From contig JADFXM010000065.1 in the NCBI GenBank assembly GCA_015233565.1, positions 1-37,863 of the forward strand: a DNA stretch of 37,863 nucleotides. Reading direction: 5' to 3'. This stretch comes from Candidatus Rifleibacteriota bacterium. Its GTDB lineage: Bacteria; Muiribacteriota; Ozemobacteria; Ozemobacterales; Ozemobacteraceae. Of the stretch, positions 15,490-24,804 are shown one piece after another (within the stretch, counting starts at the first letter, position 1; each line of letters opens with the position of its first letter). The position numbers and the translations under genes are program-made. The notes beneath the pieces were generated by a model. It was not told the DNA's origin. It worked only from the letters and a program-made list of their open reading frames with translations, and did not search any database.

Positions 15490-15907
15490 CTCTCAAACTC
15501 CTAAAATATTAATTCCTCTTCCGACACAATAAAGCAAAACCGTATGACTGACAAGGTTTTTTGTTTCTTCAGATTTCCTGTAATGTTGAGCTCAACAGGA
15601 GGTCTGAAATTTTTGAAAAAGTAATTTTTTGCGAATTTTTTTTTAAGTCGTCCATAGGGGATTTGCAAATCCCACGCCTTTAGGCGGTAAGGTTTTTCCA
15701 CGGAGGAACCGATATTGCTAGACATCGCAGAAAACTGGCCCTGTGGGCTGCTGCAGTCGAGTTCATTCGACAAGGCGTTTTGCCCCCGAAGCTTTCGCCT
15801 TTAGGCGAAGGCCGTTCACATTGTATGGTTAATTGCCAATGTTAATATGAATTTACCCTTTGTTGCTGTTGTTTTTTATCGTATCTTGGATTTATAGAAA
15901 AAGTTTT
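15490..15907. other. Intergenic stretch with several hairpins
   Basis: The palindrome GGGATTTGCAAATCCC is at 15658-15673. A CGCC-TTTA-GGCG hairpin follows near 15675-15686, and a longer one (TTCGCC-TTTA-GGCGAA) at 15794-15809. The repeated CGCCTTTAGGCG core resembles the subterminal hairpins of IS200/IS605 elements, but no transposase is present. A short minus-strand frame through it is explained by the hairpins. Confidence 0.4.
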
Positions 15908-18016
15908 TTATACTGATATTTCGTAAACGGTTAATGGATCTTTCTTACCTTTTACTGTGATTGATCGGGATTCAATTTTATCTGATGGAAGCAATTCTTC
16001 CCCAATTTCGGCATAGGCGGATTGTGAAAGTAATATTTTTCCGGGAGTACAATTTGATTCAAGTCGTTGGGCTAAGTTAACTGCGTCTCCGATGAGTGTG
16101 TTTTCTCTTCTGGAGGTGCCACCTACGTTGCCACGAATTACTCGTCCATGGTTGATTCCTATTCTTACTGTGAAAGGGAAGTCTTCCGCTTGAAGGGTTT
16201 TCAGCTCTTCCTGAATTTCACGAGCACTTCTGAAAGCATCTTTTGGGGTTTCAAAAAGCGCGAAGATACTGTCGCCAATGAATTTATCTACGTCGCCTTT
16301 ATTTTCATAGATAATATTAACTGCGTGTTCAAAGATTCGGTTTAGCTCTCTGATTACTTCTTTTGGAGTATGGTTTTCAGCAAAGCTTGTGAATCCTTTT
16401 ACGTCGAGGAAAAGAATTGAATAATTATCTTCTTCATCAGGGATTCTGAAAAAGCCCATTTCAGCTGATTTTAGGGATTTTTCCCATACTTTTCTGGGAG
16501 TGTATTGTTTCAGGATTTTCTGGAGTTTCTGATTTTTGGAAATCAATTCAGTCAAAATCCGATTTTTTTCTTCGAACTCTTCGACCAGATTGAAGTGCTG
16601 TCTATTTAGAAGCTTAAGGGAATTTTCAGTTATTATAACGTTTTCTTCAGCTTCCTTCAGCTCCTCTTCAAGTCTTTTGCGCTCCTTTTCCATGTTGTGA
16701 GGAAGGGACAAATCCTGTTTGTCTTCAATAATCTGGTTTTTGAGCAAGGAAGTATAGTTAACAATTTTTGAGGATAATTCCTTTTCTCCAATTGCAAAAA
16801 TGGAAATTGAGACACTGAATTGACAACTTGACCCGAATTCTATATCAGTAGACCTTATACTCTCATAATCGCTGAAAAGAGGTCCATACTCTCCACCAGC
16901 GTAGAAGCCGACAATTGGCACGGAATCACCGAAAACTTTTTTTACTTCCTCAATTTCCAGCTCAACCAGTGATTGGAGGCAAATTTTTCGGAAATGGCAG
17001 GAAAAAAGAAATACCATGGAAGGCTTAAAGCCTTGGAGAGCATCCAGAGCTTTCCTGGCAGCAGCTGCTACTCCCTTGATCAGTTCGCAACGACTGATCA
17101 GTACCAATTGAATGGTTGCACCTTGCATTTCGACTGCTGGAAAAAAATTGCAGGAACCATCTTCATGGTTTATTTTTTCTGGGGTTCTAACCAGGTATTT
17201 GGGACCTTCAGGAGTTTCTTTTATCGTAATAAACGAGTATTTAATGAGGTTCGTGTTTCCATCAAAAATATCCTTTCCAAAAATCTTTTTGTAGTAATCA
17301 TCAAATCGCATGTTGTCAACTTCAAAAACTTTGGAGCCTTCTGCTTTGGTGCATTTTACAGGCCTGGCGACGGGAGACCAGGAGCTTTCAAAAGCATAGG
17401 AAAATTTTGCTGCTTCTGAACTTCGGCCCTTAATAAGCAATAATTCCAGGGCTTTTTGGCTCGCATTTCCATTTACGTATTGGTACCCGGAAAAAAAAGA
17501 ATCTGTTCCGATGGGTTTTCTATCATTCAGGCTTCCACCGCCGGAAATCGGAAGATTGAACCCCAAGGATTTTCTAATTCCCTTCAGATAATTGATTCCC
17601 TGGAAGTGCTTTTCGTCAGTCATTATTAACCCTGATATAGGACCGGGCTCATTTTCCAATCCTGGGTTTGCCTGAAGAATCTGTTGTCCAACATCTTTTC
17701 CTGCCTCGAAAGGGTTTTCTCCTAGAAGAGAGAAATATGGAAAAAATTGAATTTCGTTTGAGGAAAGCAGAATAATCATGATTGATTCACCCATGAATCC
17801 TGCATTTGAAATTTCTCCAGCTGTGCTTCCTCCAAAAATTTTAACTCCTGGAATGGCTTCACTAACTGTTTTCAGTAACTCATCCTGATTGTACTTTGCG
17901 GAGGAGAAAAGAATCGCGATCTCGGGACTTAAATTTCCTGCTAATGCCCTTTTAACAGCTCTTTCCGCAGCAGTTTTTGTATCTCCAACTACAGAGATTC
18001 CAAGACCTATTTCCAT
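15908..18016 (-). CDS. FIST-domain sensor with class III nucleotide cyclase
   Basis: The protein has 702 residues and no membrane segments. An N-terminal FIST domain (about 25-215; GVKIFGGSTAGEIS) is followed by FIST_C (about 225-395; FSCHFRK, VPIVGFYAGGEYGP). A coiled coil lies at about 440-505 and a class III cyclase at about 525-702. Catalytic residues are complete: metal Asp538 and Asp582, Lys578 in DKFIGD, Thr640, and Asn647/Arg651 in NLAQRL. The Lys/Thr pair is that of CyaC-type adenylate cyclases, so cAMP is the likely product. FIST domains are thought to bind small ligands such as amino acids. AAGGAG precedes the ATG. It is divergent from the operon at 18282. Confidence 0.92.
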   Translation of the reverse strand: MEIGLGISVVGDTKTAAERAVKRALAGNLSPEIAILFSSAKYNQDELLKTVSEAIPGVKIFGGSTAGEISNAGFMGESIMIILLSSNEIQFFPYFSLLGENPFEAGKDVGQQILQANPGLENEPGPISGLIMTDEKHFQGINYLKGIRKSLGFNLPISGGGSLNDRKPIGTDSFFSGYQYVNGNASQKALELLLIKGRSSEAAKFSYAFESSWSPVARPVKCTKAEGSKVFEVDNMRFDDYYKKIFGKDIFDGNTNLIKYSFITIKETPEGPKYLVRTPEKINHEDGSCNFFPAVEMQGATIQLVLISRCELIKGVAAAARKALDALQGFKPSMVFLFSCHFRKICLQSLVELEIEEVKKVFGDSVPIVGFYAGGEYGPLFSDYESIRSTDIEFGSSCQFSVSISIFAIGEKELSSKIVNYTSLLKNQIIEDKQDLSLPHNMEKERKRLEEELKEAEENVIITENSLKLLNRQHFNLVEEFEEKNRILTELISKNQKLQKILKQYTPRKVWEKSLKSAEMGFFRIPDEEDNYSILFLDVKGFTSFAENHTPKEVIRELNRIFEHAVNIIYENKGDVDKFIGDSIFALFETPKDAFRSAREIQEELKTLQAEDFPFTVRIGINHGRVIRGNVGGTSRRENTLIGDAVNLAQRLESNCTPGKILLSQSAYAEIGEELLPSDKIESRSITVKGKKDPLTVYEISV

Positions 18017-18261
18017 CTTTTTCTCCTTTGAAGATTAGTTTTTCTCAATCATACGCGCTACTTTAAAAAACTTCAAAGCTATTCGAATCAATTCATAAAA
18101 ATTTCAACAACTGAAGAAAAAATCCATGCTAAAATAACATGTCAGAGATTTTTGAATTCAAAAATAAACTGACAGTCCGGCAAATAGGTTTTGGAATTTT
18201 CAAAAATCTTTTTTCCAGGTAGTGCTGAAGAATTGGGATAAAAAAAACATTTTCATTCATG

Positions 18262-18267
18262 TATAAT
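18262..18267 (+). promoter_or_regulatory. Possible -10 box of the 18282 operon
   Basis: A TATAAT lies 14 bp before the TTG start. A -35 box at the usual distance is not convincing, so support is limited. Confidence 0.35.
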
Positions 18268-18281
18268 TCACTGAAACAAAT

Positions 18282-18683
18282 TTGACTGTGTACAATCCAA
18301 AATTATTTACACGATGGGATGCGGTTTTGATTTTTTTCATTCTTTTGGGTTCTTTTTATTTCTTTCCATTTAACTGGTTTATAGAAAAAAGTAATAAGAG
18401 GCCAAGATGCAAGATTACCGTTTTTAATGGAATGGGAAATAAAAACATATCATTTGAAAAATTTGATACGGGAATTTATGAAATAAAAGGGGTTTTGGGA
18501 AAATCGGTTTTAGAATATAACTCTGAAAAGGGTGTAAGATTTATTGAATCAACCTGCCCAAATCAGATTTGTGTAAAATCAGGTTGGACAAAGAATCCAT
18601 TTTCTGTGACTTGCGTGCCAAATGGTGTCAGTTGCGAAGTGCAGAATGGAAGAGATTCAGGTTTTGATGGGATTGCACGATGA
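18282..18683 (+). CDS. NusG domain II-containing membrane-anchored protein
   Basis: The protein has 133 residues. A transmembrane helix at about 13-31 is followed by a small extracytoplasmic NusG-II (PF07009-like) domain. The domain is recognised by STCPNQICVKSGW and the closing VTCVPNGVSCEV, the conserved Cys pairs of this family. NusG-II proteins of this sort often sit beside Gx transporters, as here. The start is TTG 18282 or GTG 18288, without a visible Shine-Dalgarno. First gene of a four-gene operon. The function of the family is not established. Confidence 0.8.
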   Translation: MTVYNPKLFTRWDAVLIFFILLGSFYFFPFNWFIEKSNKRPRCKITVFNGMGNKNISFEKFDTGIYEIKGVLGKSVLEYNSEKGVRFIESTCPNQICVKSGWTKNPFSVTCVPNGVSCEVQNGRDSGFDGIAR

Positions 18684-18699
18684 GATATGGGATTGAATT

Positions 18700-19227
18700 A
18701 TGAAAGAAACGCAAAAAGAATTTCACGATATCGCAATGACCCAAATTCTGGTAAAATTGGCCATTCTTGGGTCAGCAGCCTGTGCAATTCAAGTTTTGGA
18801 ATCTCCATTGCCAAGATTTTTACCTTGGTTGAAACCGGGGTTATCTAATGCTTTAGTATTGTTTGCCTTAATCAAATTTTCTCCAAGATTTGCAATAAAT
18901 TTGGTAATTCTGAGGACGATGCTTTCAGGTTTTTTTTTGGGAATGTTATTTTCTCCGCCATTCTATCTTTCTTTGGGAGGCGGGGTCTGTTCTACTGTAA
19001 TTATGATAATTCTGTTGTTTTCGAGGAAATTTGAGTTTGGGTTGGTGGGAATAAGTGTTGCTGGAGCGGTAATAAACAATTTGGCGCAATTCGGAATATT
19101 ACACTTGGTTTTTTTGGGAACCACACAAAATTTAGCGCATATTTTTTTAGCTATCTGGACTGGAATTCCATCCGGCATTATCATTGCATTATTGACAAGG
19201 GAATTATTAAGGAGAAATGCTTTATGA
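18700..19227 (+). CDS. Gx transporter family / heptaprenyl diphosphate synthase component I-like membrane protein
   Basis: The 175-residue integral membrane protein has about five helices. The family signature is ESPLPRFLPWLKPGLSNALVLFAL near the N-terminus, followed by the LRTMLSGFFLGMLFSPPFYLSL region and ISVAGAVINNLAQF. The family was named HepT-like but most members are predicted small-solute importers of the ECF/Gx type. It follows the NusG-II gene by 16 bp and overlaps maf by 4 bp (ATGA). The substrate is unknown. Confidence 0.85.
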   Translation: MKETQKEFHDIAMTQILVKLAILGSAACAIQVLESPLPRFLPWLKPGLSNALVLFALIKFSPRFAINLVILRTMLSGFFLGMLFSPPFYLSLGGGVCSTVIMIILLFSRKFEFGLVGISVAGAVINNLAQFGILHLVFLGTTQNLAHIFLAIWTGIPSGIIIALLTRELLRRNAL

Positions 19228-19844
19228 GTGAACTTAAAGACCTTCCAAAATTACTTCTAGCCTCGCAATCGCCTCGAAGAAAGCAGATCCTAGAAGATTT
19301 AAATGTTCCTTTTGAGGTAATAAATTCTCCGTATCAAGAGAAACCTGAAGATGTTGCAGATCTTCTTCCAGGGGAACAAGCTGCAAAATTGGCTGCATTA
19401 AAGGCATTTCATGCTTCCAATTTATATAGGGAAGGTTTGATTATTGGCGCAGATACAATAGTGGTAATGGATAGAACTATCCTGGGAAAGCCGAAAAATC
19501 GGGAAGATGCCAGAATGATGCTTGAGATGTTGAGTGGAAATTGTCATAAGGTAATAACCGGGCTTTCTTTGGTTGACGCAAAAAAGTTTGTTACTTTAAG
19601 CCATTGTGAAATAACAAAGGTATACTTTAAAAAAATTCCCCGACGGGAATTGGAATATTACCTTGCAAGCTCGGAACCATATGACAAAGCTGGCGCATAT
19701 GCAATACAAGGATTAGCGGGATTATTTGTCGAAAAAATTGAAGGATGCTACTATAATGTTGTAGGTTTTCCGATATTGGCATTCGGAAATTTATTGAAAG
19801 AAGCGGGTTTTGATATTTTTGATTATATTGAACAGGGGAGATGA
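19224..19844 (+). CDS. maf: Maf-family nucleoside triphosphate pyrophosphatase
   Basis: Maf proteins hydrolyse non-canonical or pyrimidine NTPs to the monophosphates. All signature stretches are present: LLASQSPRRKQIL, GADTIVV, LGKPKNREDARMML and PYDKAGAYAIQGLAGLFVEKIEGCYYNVVGFP. The last fits the dTTP/UTP-type (YhdE) group. At 206 residues the length is normal. Translational coupling with the upstream transporter (4-bp overlap) and a 6-bp gap to coaD show a tight operon. Confidence 0.95.
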   Translation: MSELKDLPKLLLASQSPRRKQILEDLNVPFEVINSPYQEKPEDVADLLPGEQAAKLAALKAFHASNLYREGLIIGADTIVVMDRTILGKPKNREDARMMLEMLSGNCHKVITGLSLVDAKKFVTLSHCEITKVYFKKIPRRELEYYLASSEPYDKAGAYAIQGLAGLFVEKIEGCYYNVVGFPILAFGNLLKEAGFDIFDYIEQGR

Positions 19845-19850
19845 GAAGAA

Positions 19851-20354
19851 ATGAAAATCGCAGTTTATCCTGGAAGCTTTGATCCTTTTACCAACGGGCA
19901 TTTAGATATTTTGGATCGAAGTTTGAAAATGTTTGATCAAATTATTGTTGCCGTGTTGATTAATCCGACGAAGACTTGTCTTTTTCCTTCCTCCAAAAGA
20001 ATTGAGATGATAAATATGGTTGCGGAAGGTTATAAGAATGTTAAGGTGGCACAATTTGATGGACTGATGGTGGATTTTTGTAAAAAAGTGGGGGCTTGTT
20101 CAGTTATCAGGGGTTTGAGAGCAGTTTCAGATTATGAATATGAACTTCAATTGGTAAATATTAATAAGCAACTTGCGCCGGAAATTGAGACTGTTTTTTT
20201 AATGTCTTCGGTCCATTGTGCTTTCTTAAGTTCGAGCATAGTGAAAGAAGTGGCCAGATGTGGTGGAAAAATTGATCAAATGGTTCCAGCGGTGGTTGCT
20301 TCAGAGCTTGAGAAACATTTCAACACAACATGGAAAATCAAAGGAAAAGAATAA
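19851..20354 (+). CDS. coaD: Phosphopantetheine adenylyltransferase
   Basis: The penultimate enzyme of coenzyme A synthesis, transferring AMP from ATP to 4'-phosphopantetheine. The nucleotidyl-transferase motif GSFDPFTNGHLDIL (TxGH form) is at residues 8-21. RGLRAVSDYEYE and SSSIVKEVA close the active site; 167 residues is typical. Last gene of the operon; a repeat and a bidirectional terminator follow. Confidence 0.97.
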   Translation: MKIAVYPGSFDPFTNGHLDILDRSLKMFDQIIVAVLINPTKTCLFPSSKRIEMINMVAEGYKNVKVAQFDGLMVDFCKKVGACSVIRGLRAVSDYEYELQLVNINKQLAPEIETVFLMSSVHCAFLSSSIVKEVARCGGKIDQMVPAVVASELEKHFNTTWKIKGKE

Positions 20355-20390
20355 ATTTTTTGTTAAATTTGTTGCAAACGGGTGAATTTC

Positions 20391-20627
20391 CTTTAAAACT
20401 GATATTTCAACGAAAAAATGATCTAAAACCAGCACTAGAAAATAAAAAGGAAGCGGTTTTTCAAAAAGTGGGTTGCCAGTATTTCATTAGAGTAAAAATC
20501 TCTGTTGAAGACTGTTTCAGAAGTTTCATACCATTTTTTGAAATATCGCCCGTTTTTGCCCTTTGATTAGCTTCAACATTACACCAATTGAGAATACTCA
20601 CATGGAACATCTGTTAAAACGATAAAC
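20391..20627. repeat. Dispersed 230-bp repeat, family C copy 2
   Basis: An inverted, more open copy of 12813-13043. On the plus strand it reads in one frame as LKLIFQRKNDLKPALENKK and KVGCQYFIRVKISVEDCFRS, overlapping the coaD end region in another frame. Copy 1 gives the same peptide with mostly conservative changes (V/I, L/I, S/C) and a stop. This suggests decayed coding sequence in this orientation. The family is not recognised. Confidence 0.75.
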
Positions 20628-20629
20628 CA

Positions 20630-20663
20630 AAAGCATCGATTTTTTTTGAAAAATCGATGCTTT
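20630..20663. terminator. Terminator between convergent coaD and pepD
   Basis: A perfect 15-bp stem, AAAGCATCGATTTTT paired with its complement, around a TTTG loop. It lies between convergent genes and can serve both strands. Confidence 0.75.
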
Positions 20664-20702
20664 ATGGGCTTCAAGAAGCTGTATTATAACTGAAAAGTGA
20701 AA

Positions 20703-22151
20703 TTAAAATTCCTTAAAGAAAGTTGTGAGGAATTTCCAAACTTTTTCTACGGAGGGAACATTCAATCTTTCATCAGGTGAGTGTGGATTCTGAATGGTTG
20801 GTCCAAGGGATACCATTTCCATATCCGGGACGATTGCACCGATTAGTCCACATTCCAGGCCAGCATGAATTACTTCAATCACCGGTTCTTTTCTAAATTG
20901 CTTTTTGAATGAAGCCTTTGCTTGTTTTAGGAATGGTGAATCAAAATTAGGTTTCCAGGGAGGGTAACCGGTTCCGCTGGAGGCTTTTGCACCTGATAAT
21001 CTAGCGACTGCTTCTATTTTCCAAGTGATTTCTTCGAGTTTGGAAGGGACAGAGGATCTTTGACTGCAGGTAATTTTCAGAGATCCGTCTTCGACTTTAA
21101 TTGTGGCAAGGTTGTTGGAGGTTTCAACTAATTCCGGCATTTCGGTTGATCTAGCTGCGACTCCGTGAGGAAGTCCCAGTAGCAAATCAATAGCTTTATG
21201 GGTGTTGAAATCATTCATTGCCCGTCTATCAGTGAGGCAAGTGCAAGGTTGGCATGAAATAAAGAGATTGGGATCTGTTCTTGAATACTCTGATCGGAGT
21301 AAATCGTTCATCATTTTGATGTAGTCGTTAAACTGAGGGATCAGAGAATGAGGAATATAAATTACGGTTTCAGCATTTCTTGGGATTGCATTATGAGCTG
21401 TTCCACCTTTGAAGTTAACAATCCTGAAGGACATAATTTCCTTAAGTTTGAACAATGTACGAGCAAGTAACTTTATAGCATTTGCCCGTTCACCGTTAAT
21501 ATTTACTCCTGAATGGCCGCCTGTCATCCCACCCGAGGAAATTTTGAAAGGAGTGGTGTTTTGGGGAGCGTCTTCGTAGTAGAGGGGCAATTCAATATGA
21601 GTATCAATGCCTCCTGCGCAACCAATCGTGAAAACCCCTTCATCCTCAGAATCAAGATTAATAAGCTTTTTTCCTTGAAAGAAACCACGTTTCAAAGCTT
21701 TAGCACCGGTCAATCCACGTTCTTCATCCACTGTGAAGAAAAGTTCAAGGGGAGGATGGGCGCTTACGGGGTCTTCTGCTATAGCCAAAGCCAAGGCGAT
21801 TCCAATCCCGTTATCGGCTCCCAGGCTTGTGCCATCTGCTTTCATCCACTCTTCATCATAAATTAATTTGATGGGATCATTTAAAAAATCATGTTTGGAT
21901 TCTGGAATTTTTTCGCAGACCATGTCCATATGACATTGAAGGACAAGAGTTTCCGATTTCTCATTACCTTTTGAGGCAGGAACTTTGATCAGAATATTTC
22001 CGACTTCGTCGCTGATGTGATCAAAACCGTTGTCTTGGGCTCTTTTTACTAACCAACTCCGAATTTTCTCTTCTTTTCCGGATTCCCGGGGAACGGAGCT
22101 TATTTCCTCAAAGATAGATAAAATCTGGCTTAAAATTTTACTTTTTTTCAT
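20703..22151 (-). CDS. pepD: Aminoacyl-histidine dipeptidase (PepD, M20 family)
   Basis: A zinc aminopeptidase/dipeptidase releasing amino acids from Xaa-His and similar dipeptides in the cytoplasm. Seen: CHMDMV (first metal ligands), SLGADNGIGIALAL (bridging Asp), DEERGLTG (catalytic Glu), the M20 dimerisation lid, and a late HAGLECG with a metal His. The 482-residue length matches PepD rather than the shorter PepT or DapE. The ATG at 22151 follows a weak Shine-Dalgarno-like stretch. It lies downstream of namZ and folC on the same strand, probably in one transcript with a 100-bp gap. Confidence 0.93.
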   Translation of the reverse strand: MKKSKILSQILSIFEEISSVPRESGKEEKIRSWLVKRAQDNGFDHISDEVGNILIKVPASKGNEKSETLVLQCHMDMVCEKIPESKHDFLNDPIKLIYDEEWMKADGTSLGADNGIGIALALAIAEDPVSAHPPLELFFTVDEERGLTGAKALKRGFFQGKKLINLDSEDEGVFTIGCAGGIDTHIELPLYYEDAPQNTTPFKISSGGMTGGHSGVNINGERANAIKLLARTLFKLKEIMSFRIVNFKGGTAHNAIPRNAETVIYIPHSLIPQFNDYIKMMNDLLRSEYSRTDPNLFISCQPCTCLTDRRAMNDFNTHKAIDLLLGLPHGVAARSTEMPELVETSNNLATIKVEDGSLKITCSQRSSVPSKLEEITWKIEAVARLSGAKASSGTGYPPWKPNFDSPFLKQAKASFKKQFRKEPVIEVIHAGLECGLIGAIVPDMEMVSLGPTIQNPHSPDERLNVPSVEKVWKFLTTFFKEF

Positions 22152-22251
22152 GGTAATCCGCTCCTGAAATAATTTTTTTTATGGAAATTAATTTCGAAGA
22201 TTACGTCAAAATTTTTAAAATAGCAATAGAAAAAACAAAGTCCTTAATTTT

Positions 22252-23409
22252 CTATTGATATAAATGGAATTTCTCAGTATTTTTTTTGAATTCTTCAATT
22301 CCTTGAGAAACTCTCGATTCAAGCTCCTGAAGATTTTGACTGGTTTTGAGGCCGTTTCTGAGCCATGAATTTCCGGCAAGGAGGTCAAAGAAAGGGTGAT
22401 GGAACCCAGGGCGGCTCGAAAACTCAATTTTTCCCGGATGAGATTGAATCAACGCGAAAAGTGCCTTAATAGCTATTTTAACGGTGTCAGGTAATACGGG
22501 AAGGGTGGTTTGCAAAAATATTCCCCGACAAAGTTCTCCCTGATATTTTGAAAAAGTGGGAGTAAATTCTGTTTCAAAAATTGTTACATCTTTGGGAAGT
22601 AAAGAGGAAAGGTGATGGTGCCATTTGCGAGAATTTATCCATGGTGCGCCCAGCTTTTGAAAAGGTTTATCAGTGCCTCTTCCTTCGGAAACATTAATTC
22701 CTTCGAAGAAGCAGGTTCCAGGATAAAATTTTGCTGTCTCAATCGAGATCATACTTGGGGACGGCTGAAACCAGGGGATTCCAAGGTTTTCAAAAATTGA
22801 GCTTCTTGAATATCCCTGACATTTATAAACTTTAATTTCCGCAGGGATTGAAAGTTGGGAATTCCACCACAAGCCTAATTCAGCAGGAGTCAAGCCATAT
22901 CTTAAGGGTACCGGAAGATATCCTACAAATGATTCAAAGCCCGTTTCCATGATTGGCCCCTCAACTTTTTCGGCGCAGATAAGGTTCGGACGGTCCAGAA
23001 TTATTACAGGGATATGAAATTGAGCGCAGGAGTCGATAATATTTCGAAGGGTGGAAATATAAGTATAGAATCTTACGCCTACGTCTTGAATGTCGAAAAG
23101 TACGAAATCAAGGCCTTTGAGATCATCATAATCTGGTTTTTTTTTCGGACCATATAAACTGGTAATGGGGATTTTAAAGGATGAATGGCTGGAATTTGAA
23201 ACCGCTTCTCCATCGGGAGCGTTAGATCCGAAACCATGTTCAGGGGTAAATATTTTCAGAATATTTATTCCGGCTTTTTGGGAAATCCTTTCTACAATGT
23301 GTATTCCTTGGCGGTCTCTGCCTGTATTGTTAGTTACAATAGCAATTTTGCCGGTAATGGAATTATCAGACAAAAAATTTTCAAGTCCGAAATCAAAATT
23401 GACCGTCAT
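22252..23409 (-). CDS. DUF1343 / NamZ-like exo-beta-N-acetylmuramidase
   Basis: A 385-residue member of the DUF1343 family; its characterised members (NamZ, GH171) release N-acetylmuramic acid from peptidoglycan fragments. Motifs seen: IVTNNTGRDRQG, TPEHGFGSNAPDGEAV, LLYGP-type turn, FDIQDVGVRFYTYISTL, FYPGTCFFEGINVSEGRGT and a final FHHPFFD-like segment. No signal peptide is present, unlike secreted NamZ proteins, so it may act on imported muropeptides in the cytoplasm (inference). Its start overlaps the folC stop by 4 bp. Confidence 0.88.
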   Translation of the reverse strand: MTVNFDFGLENFLSDNSITGKIAIVTNNTGRDRQGIHIVERISQKAGINILKIFTPEHGFGSNAPDGEAVSNSSHSSFKIPITSLYGPKKKPDYDDLKGLDFVLFDIQDVGVRFYTYISTLRNIIDSCAQFHIPVIILDRPNLICAEKVEGPIMETGFESFVGYLPVPLRYGLTPAELGLWWNSQLSIPAEIKVYKCQGYSRSSIFENLGIPWFQPSPSMISIETAKFYPGTCFFEGINVSEGRGTDKPFQKLGAPWINSRKWHHHLSSLLPKDVTIFETEFTPTFSKYQGELCRGIFLQTTLPVLPDTVKIAIKALFALIQSHPGKIEFSSRPGFHHPFFDLLAGNSWLRNGLKTSQNLQELESRVSQGIEEFKKNTEKFHLYQ

Positions 23410-24692
23410 AAGGGCTTTTCCGCTGGGGCAATTGAAAGGAAATCAGCAACGAGATAGAGAGAACCGGAAAGAAGAATGGTTGCAGAATTTTTTCCTTCCT
23501 CCAAGGCCATAGGAAGACTGGGGCACCATTTCCACTTCGGGTTGAGGGGTTTAATCTGTTCGTTGAATTCGGCTTCTGTGATAGCTCTTGAAGTGTTGGG
23601 TGGTACAAAAGAAAGTGTGTCAGCGAAATTAGACAAGTGTTTGGCCATATTTACAACCGGTTTATTGGACAGGACTCCGAGTATCAGATGTACAGGGCGT
23701 GGGAGCGGAAATTTCTGAAGATAATCGATAAGAGATTGTAGTCCTTCCTGGTTATGAGCGCCGTCGAGAAGGATGGGTGGATTGCCTTCAATCCAATGAA
23801 GTCTTCCTGGCCATTTGACTTTTTCAATTCCTTCGACAATGGCATTATCAGGAATTTGGAAGCCATTCATTCTCAATTTATCGATAACCGAAAGTGCCAA
23901 GCCAAGGTTTTCGAGTTGGTGCATTCCTGGCAAGGAGAATCTGATTGGCTCAGTCGCGCAGGGGAGTTTTAAAAGATGGTTTTTGGGAGTGCTTCCAAGA
24001 AGTGAAAAATAGTTTTCAGGTTTTGAAAGAATCAAATTAGCTTTTTTTTCGGAACAGTCTTTTCGAAAAATTTCCAGGATTTGCGGGTCTTTTTCAGAAG
24101 TGATGAGAGTTCCTTTTTTTCTAACTATTCCAAGTTTTTCGATAGCGATACTGGGTTTATCGGGCCCGAGGAATTCCTTATGATCGGTTCCAATATTGGT
24201 TATTACTGAAATTTCGGGGTGAATGAGATTCGTGGCGTCAAGTTTTCCGCCGAGTCCGACTTCAACAAATGCTAAATCCCGAAGGGTTTCTCTTAAAGAC
24301 CAAAAGAATAAGGCAATTACCAGTTCAAAAAAACTGGGTTCACCAATAGATGGTTCTCTTTCCATTAATTTTACATGGGGTTTTATTTGTTTGATACCTT
24401 CCAACCAAAGCTCTTCAGAGAGGTTTTCACCTTGGATTCTGATTCTTTCTCTAAAATTGATGAGGTGTGGAGAGATGGTCGAACCAATATTATATTCGCC
24501 TGAAGCGGTGGCTATTGATTCCAGGATCATTGTGACAGAACCTTTGCCGTTGGTTCCGCCAATAAGTACTGAAGGGGTATCAAACTGAGGATTTTCCAAT
24601 CTTTCCATCAGAAATTCAATTCTATGGAGGCCGTATGGTCCCCGGCAGGCAAGATGTTTTTCCAACCAGATAAAATCGTTTTCGATTTCCAT
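23406..24692 (-). CDS. folC: Folylpolyglutamate synthase / dihydrofolate synthase
   Basis: A Mur-ligase-fold enzyme adding glutamate to dihydropteroate and folates. The P-loop GGTNGKGSV is near residue 45, followed by STISPHL, GLGGKLDATN, NIGTDHKEFLG and GAHNQEG; 428 residues is normal. It starts with ATG at 24692, divergent from the CNB-MCP gene. Polyglutamated folates are the cofactors of the glycine cleavage enzymes encoded 5 kb away, so the link is metabolic rather than operonic. Confidence 0.95.
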   Translation of the reverse strand: MEIENDFIWLEKHLACRGPYGLHRIEFLMERLENPQFDTPSVLIGGTNGKGSVTMILESIATASGEYNIGSTISPHLINFRERIRIQGENLSEELWLEGIKQIKPHVKLMEREPSIGEPSFFELVIALFFWSLRETLRDLAFVEVGLGGKLDATNLIHPEISVITNIGTDHKEFLGPDKPSIAIEKLGIVRKKGTLITSEKDPQILEIFRKDCSEKKANLILSKPENYFSLLGSTPKNHLLKLPCATEPIRFSLPGMHQLENLGLALSVIDKLRMNGFQIPDNAIVEGIEKVKWPGRLHWIEGNPPILLDGAHNQEGLQSLIDYLQKFPLPRPVHLILGVLSNKPVVNMAKHLSNFADTLSFVPPNTSRAITEAEFNEQIKPLNPKWKWCPSLPMALEEGKNSATILLSGSLYLVADFLSIAPAEKPL

Positions 24693-24804
24693 TTATTTTT
24701 CCCGAAAAAAAATTTGGCCCAAATATATCAGATTTTCATTTTATTGGAAAGTCTCTTAAATACTCTCATTTAATGGAATAGTTGGAAAAATCATTTTTCA
24801 GTGA

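Noticed and set aside
15501..15773. 90-residue minus-strand open frame with the phrase AWDLQIPYGRL
   Set aside because: The phrase is simply the translation of the palindromes at 15658-15690; there is no start signal or known domain.
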